5,567 bases of DNA from Desulfovibrio sp. (lineage in GTDB: Bacteria > Desulfobacterota > Desulfovibrionia > Desulfovibrionales > Desulfovibrionaceae), in NCBI GenBank assembly GCA_003525525.1, contig DQED01000409.1, positions 1-5,567 of the forward strand, in the 5' to 3' direction. The first letter of the stretch is position 1, and every line of letters starts with the position of its first letter. This document shows positions 5,398-5,567 of this stretch, piece by piece. Under the pieces are notes generated by a model, which saw only the letters and a program-made list of their open reading frames with translations, was not told where the DNA came from and made no database searches. The translations under genes were made by a program, and so were the position numbers.

Positions 5398-5567
5398 GTG
5401 CCCAAACCCCAAGACAGCCCCCTTTTTCGCGAAGCCTGCCTCGTGGACGGCAAGTGGATCCAGGCCGCCGACGGCCGCGTCAGCGTCGTGACCGATCCCG
5501 CCGACGGCAGTCGCGTCGGCCAGGTGCCGGACCTCGGCCAGGCCGAAATCGTGGCCGCCATTGACGA
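5398..5567 (+). CDS. gabD: NAD(P)-dependent succinate-semialdehyde dehydrogenase, GabD-like (3' partial)
   Basis: Only the first 56 codons are present; the gene runs off the window end. The protein begins MPKPQDSPLFREACLVDGKW. It continues with VVTDPADGSRVGQVPDLG (about 30-47) and AEIVAAID (49-56). This follows the opening of GabD-class enzymes: LFRxxxLINGEW, then the NPANGxxxGxVPxxG strand pair, then the first helix. The catalytic Cys and Glu lie beyond the window, so activity cannot be judged. The expected reaction is oxidation of succinate semialdehyde to succinate, the last step after the upstream lactonase and alcohol dehydrogenase. It starts 65 bases after the lactonase stop, on the same strand and with a strong ribosome binding site, so it probably belongs to the same operon. 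Other aldehyde dehydrogenases share this fold; the GabD call rests on the N-terminal match plus context. Confidence 0.85.
   Translation, partial: MPKPQDSPLFREACLVDGKWIQAADGRVSVVTDPADGSRVGQVPDLGQAEIVAAID

Overview
The window is GC-rich (about two-thirds G+C by eye). Codon usage and the pairing of a PAS/sigma-54 activator with a catabolic operon suggest a Desulfovibrio-like sulfate reducer (Desulfovibrionaceae). This assignment is an inference from style, not from a marker gene. All supported genes lie on the + strand, and no RNA gene, CRISPR array, insertion sequence or prophage sign was seen.

Layout. (1) 2-1471: a sigma-54-dependent activator (PAS, AAA+ and TyrR-like helix-turn-helix), probably cut at its N-terminus by the window edge. 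(2) 1472-1777: a 306-base control region with three copies of the palindrome GATGCGCC-N3-GCATC, a separate 12-bp palindrome and a near-consensus -24/-12 promoter. (3) 1778-3202: a permease with the look of the UraA/NCS2 fold. (4) 3297-4451: an iron-dependent alcohol dehydrogenase with all four metal ligands. (5) 4553-5332: a metallo-beta-lactamase-fold lactonase of the AttM/BlcC type with a complete metal site. (6) 5398 to the window end: the first 56 residues of a succinate-semialdehyde dehydrogenase (GabD-like), starting with GTG. GC-rich hairpins lie in the gaps after the permease and after the lactonase. A short AT-rich patch lies before the lactonase.

How the genes fit. Lactonase, Fe-alcohol dehydrogenase and semialdehyde dehydrogenase are the three enzymes of the Agrobacterium blcABC (attKLM) pathway: gamma-butyrolactone to 4-hydroxybutyrate to succinate semialdehyde to succinate. 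Here the set is joined by a dedicated permease and placed under a sigma-54 activator instead of the IclR-type repressor BlcR. The best reading is an inducible operon for uptake and oxidation of gamma-butyrolactone/4-hydroxybutyrate or a close relative. The activator, encoded just upstream, probably binds the three palindromes about 130-235 bp before the predicted transcription start. Enzyme families are well supported. The exact substrate, the permease cargo and the operator assignment are inferences.
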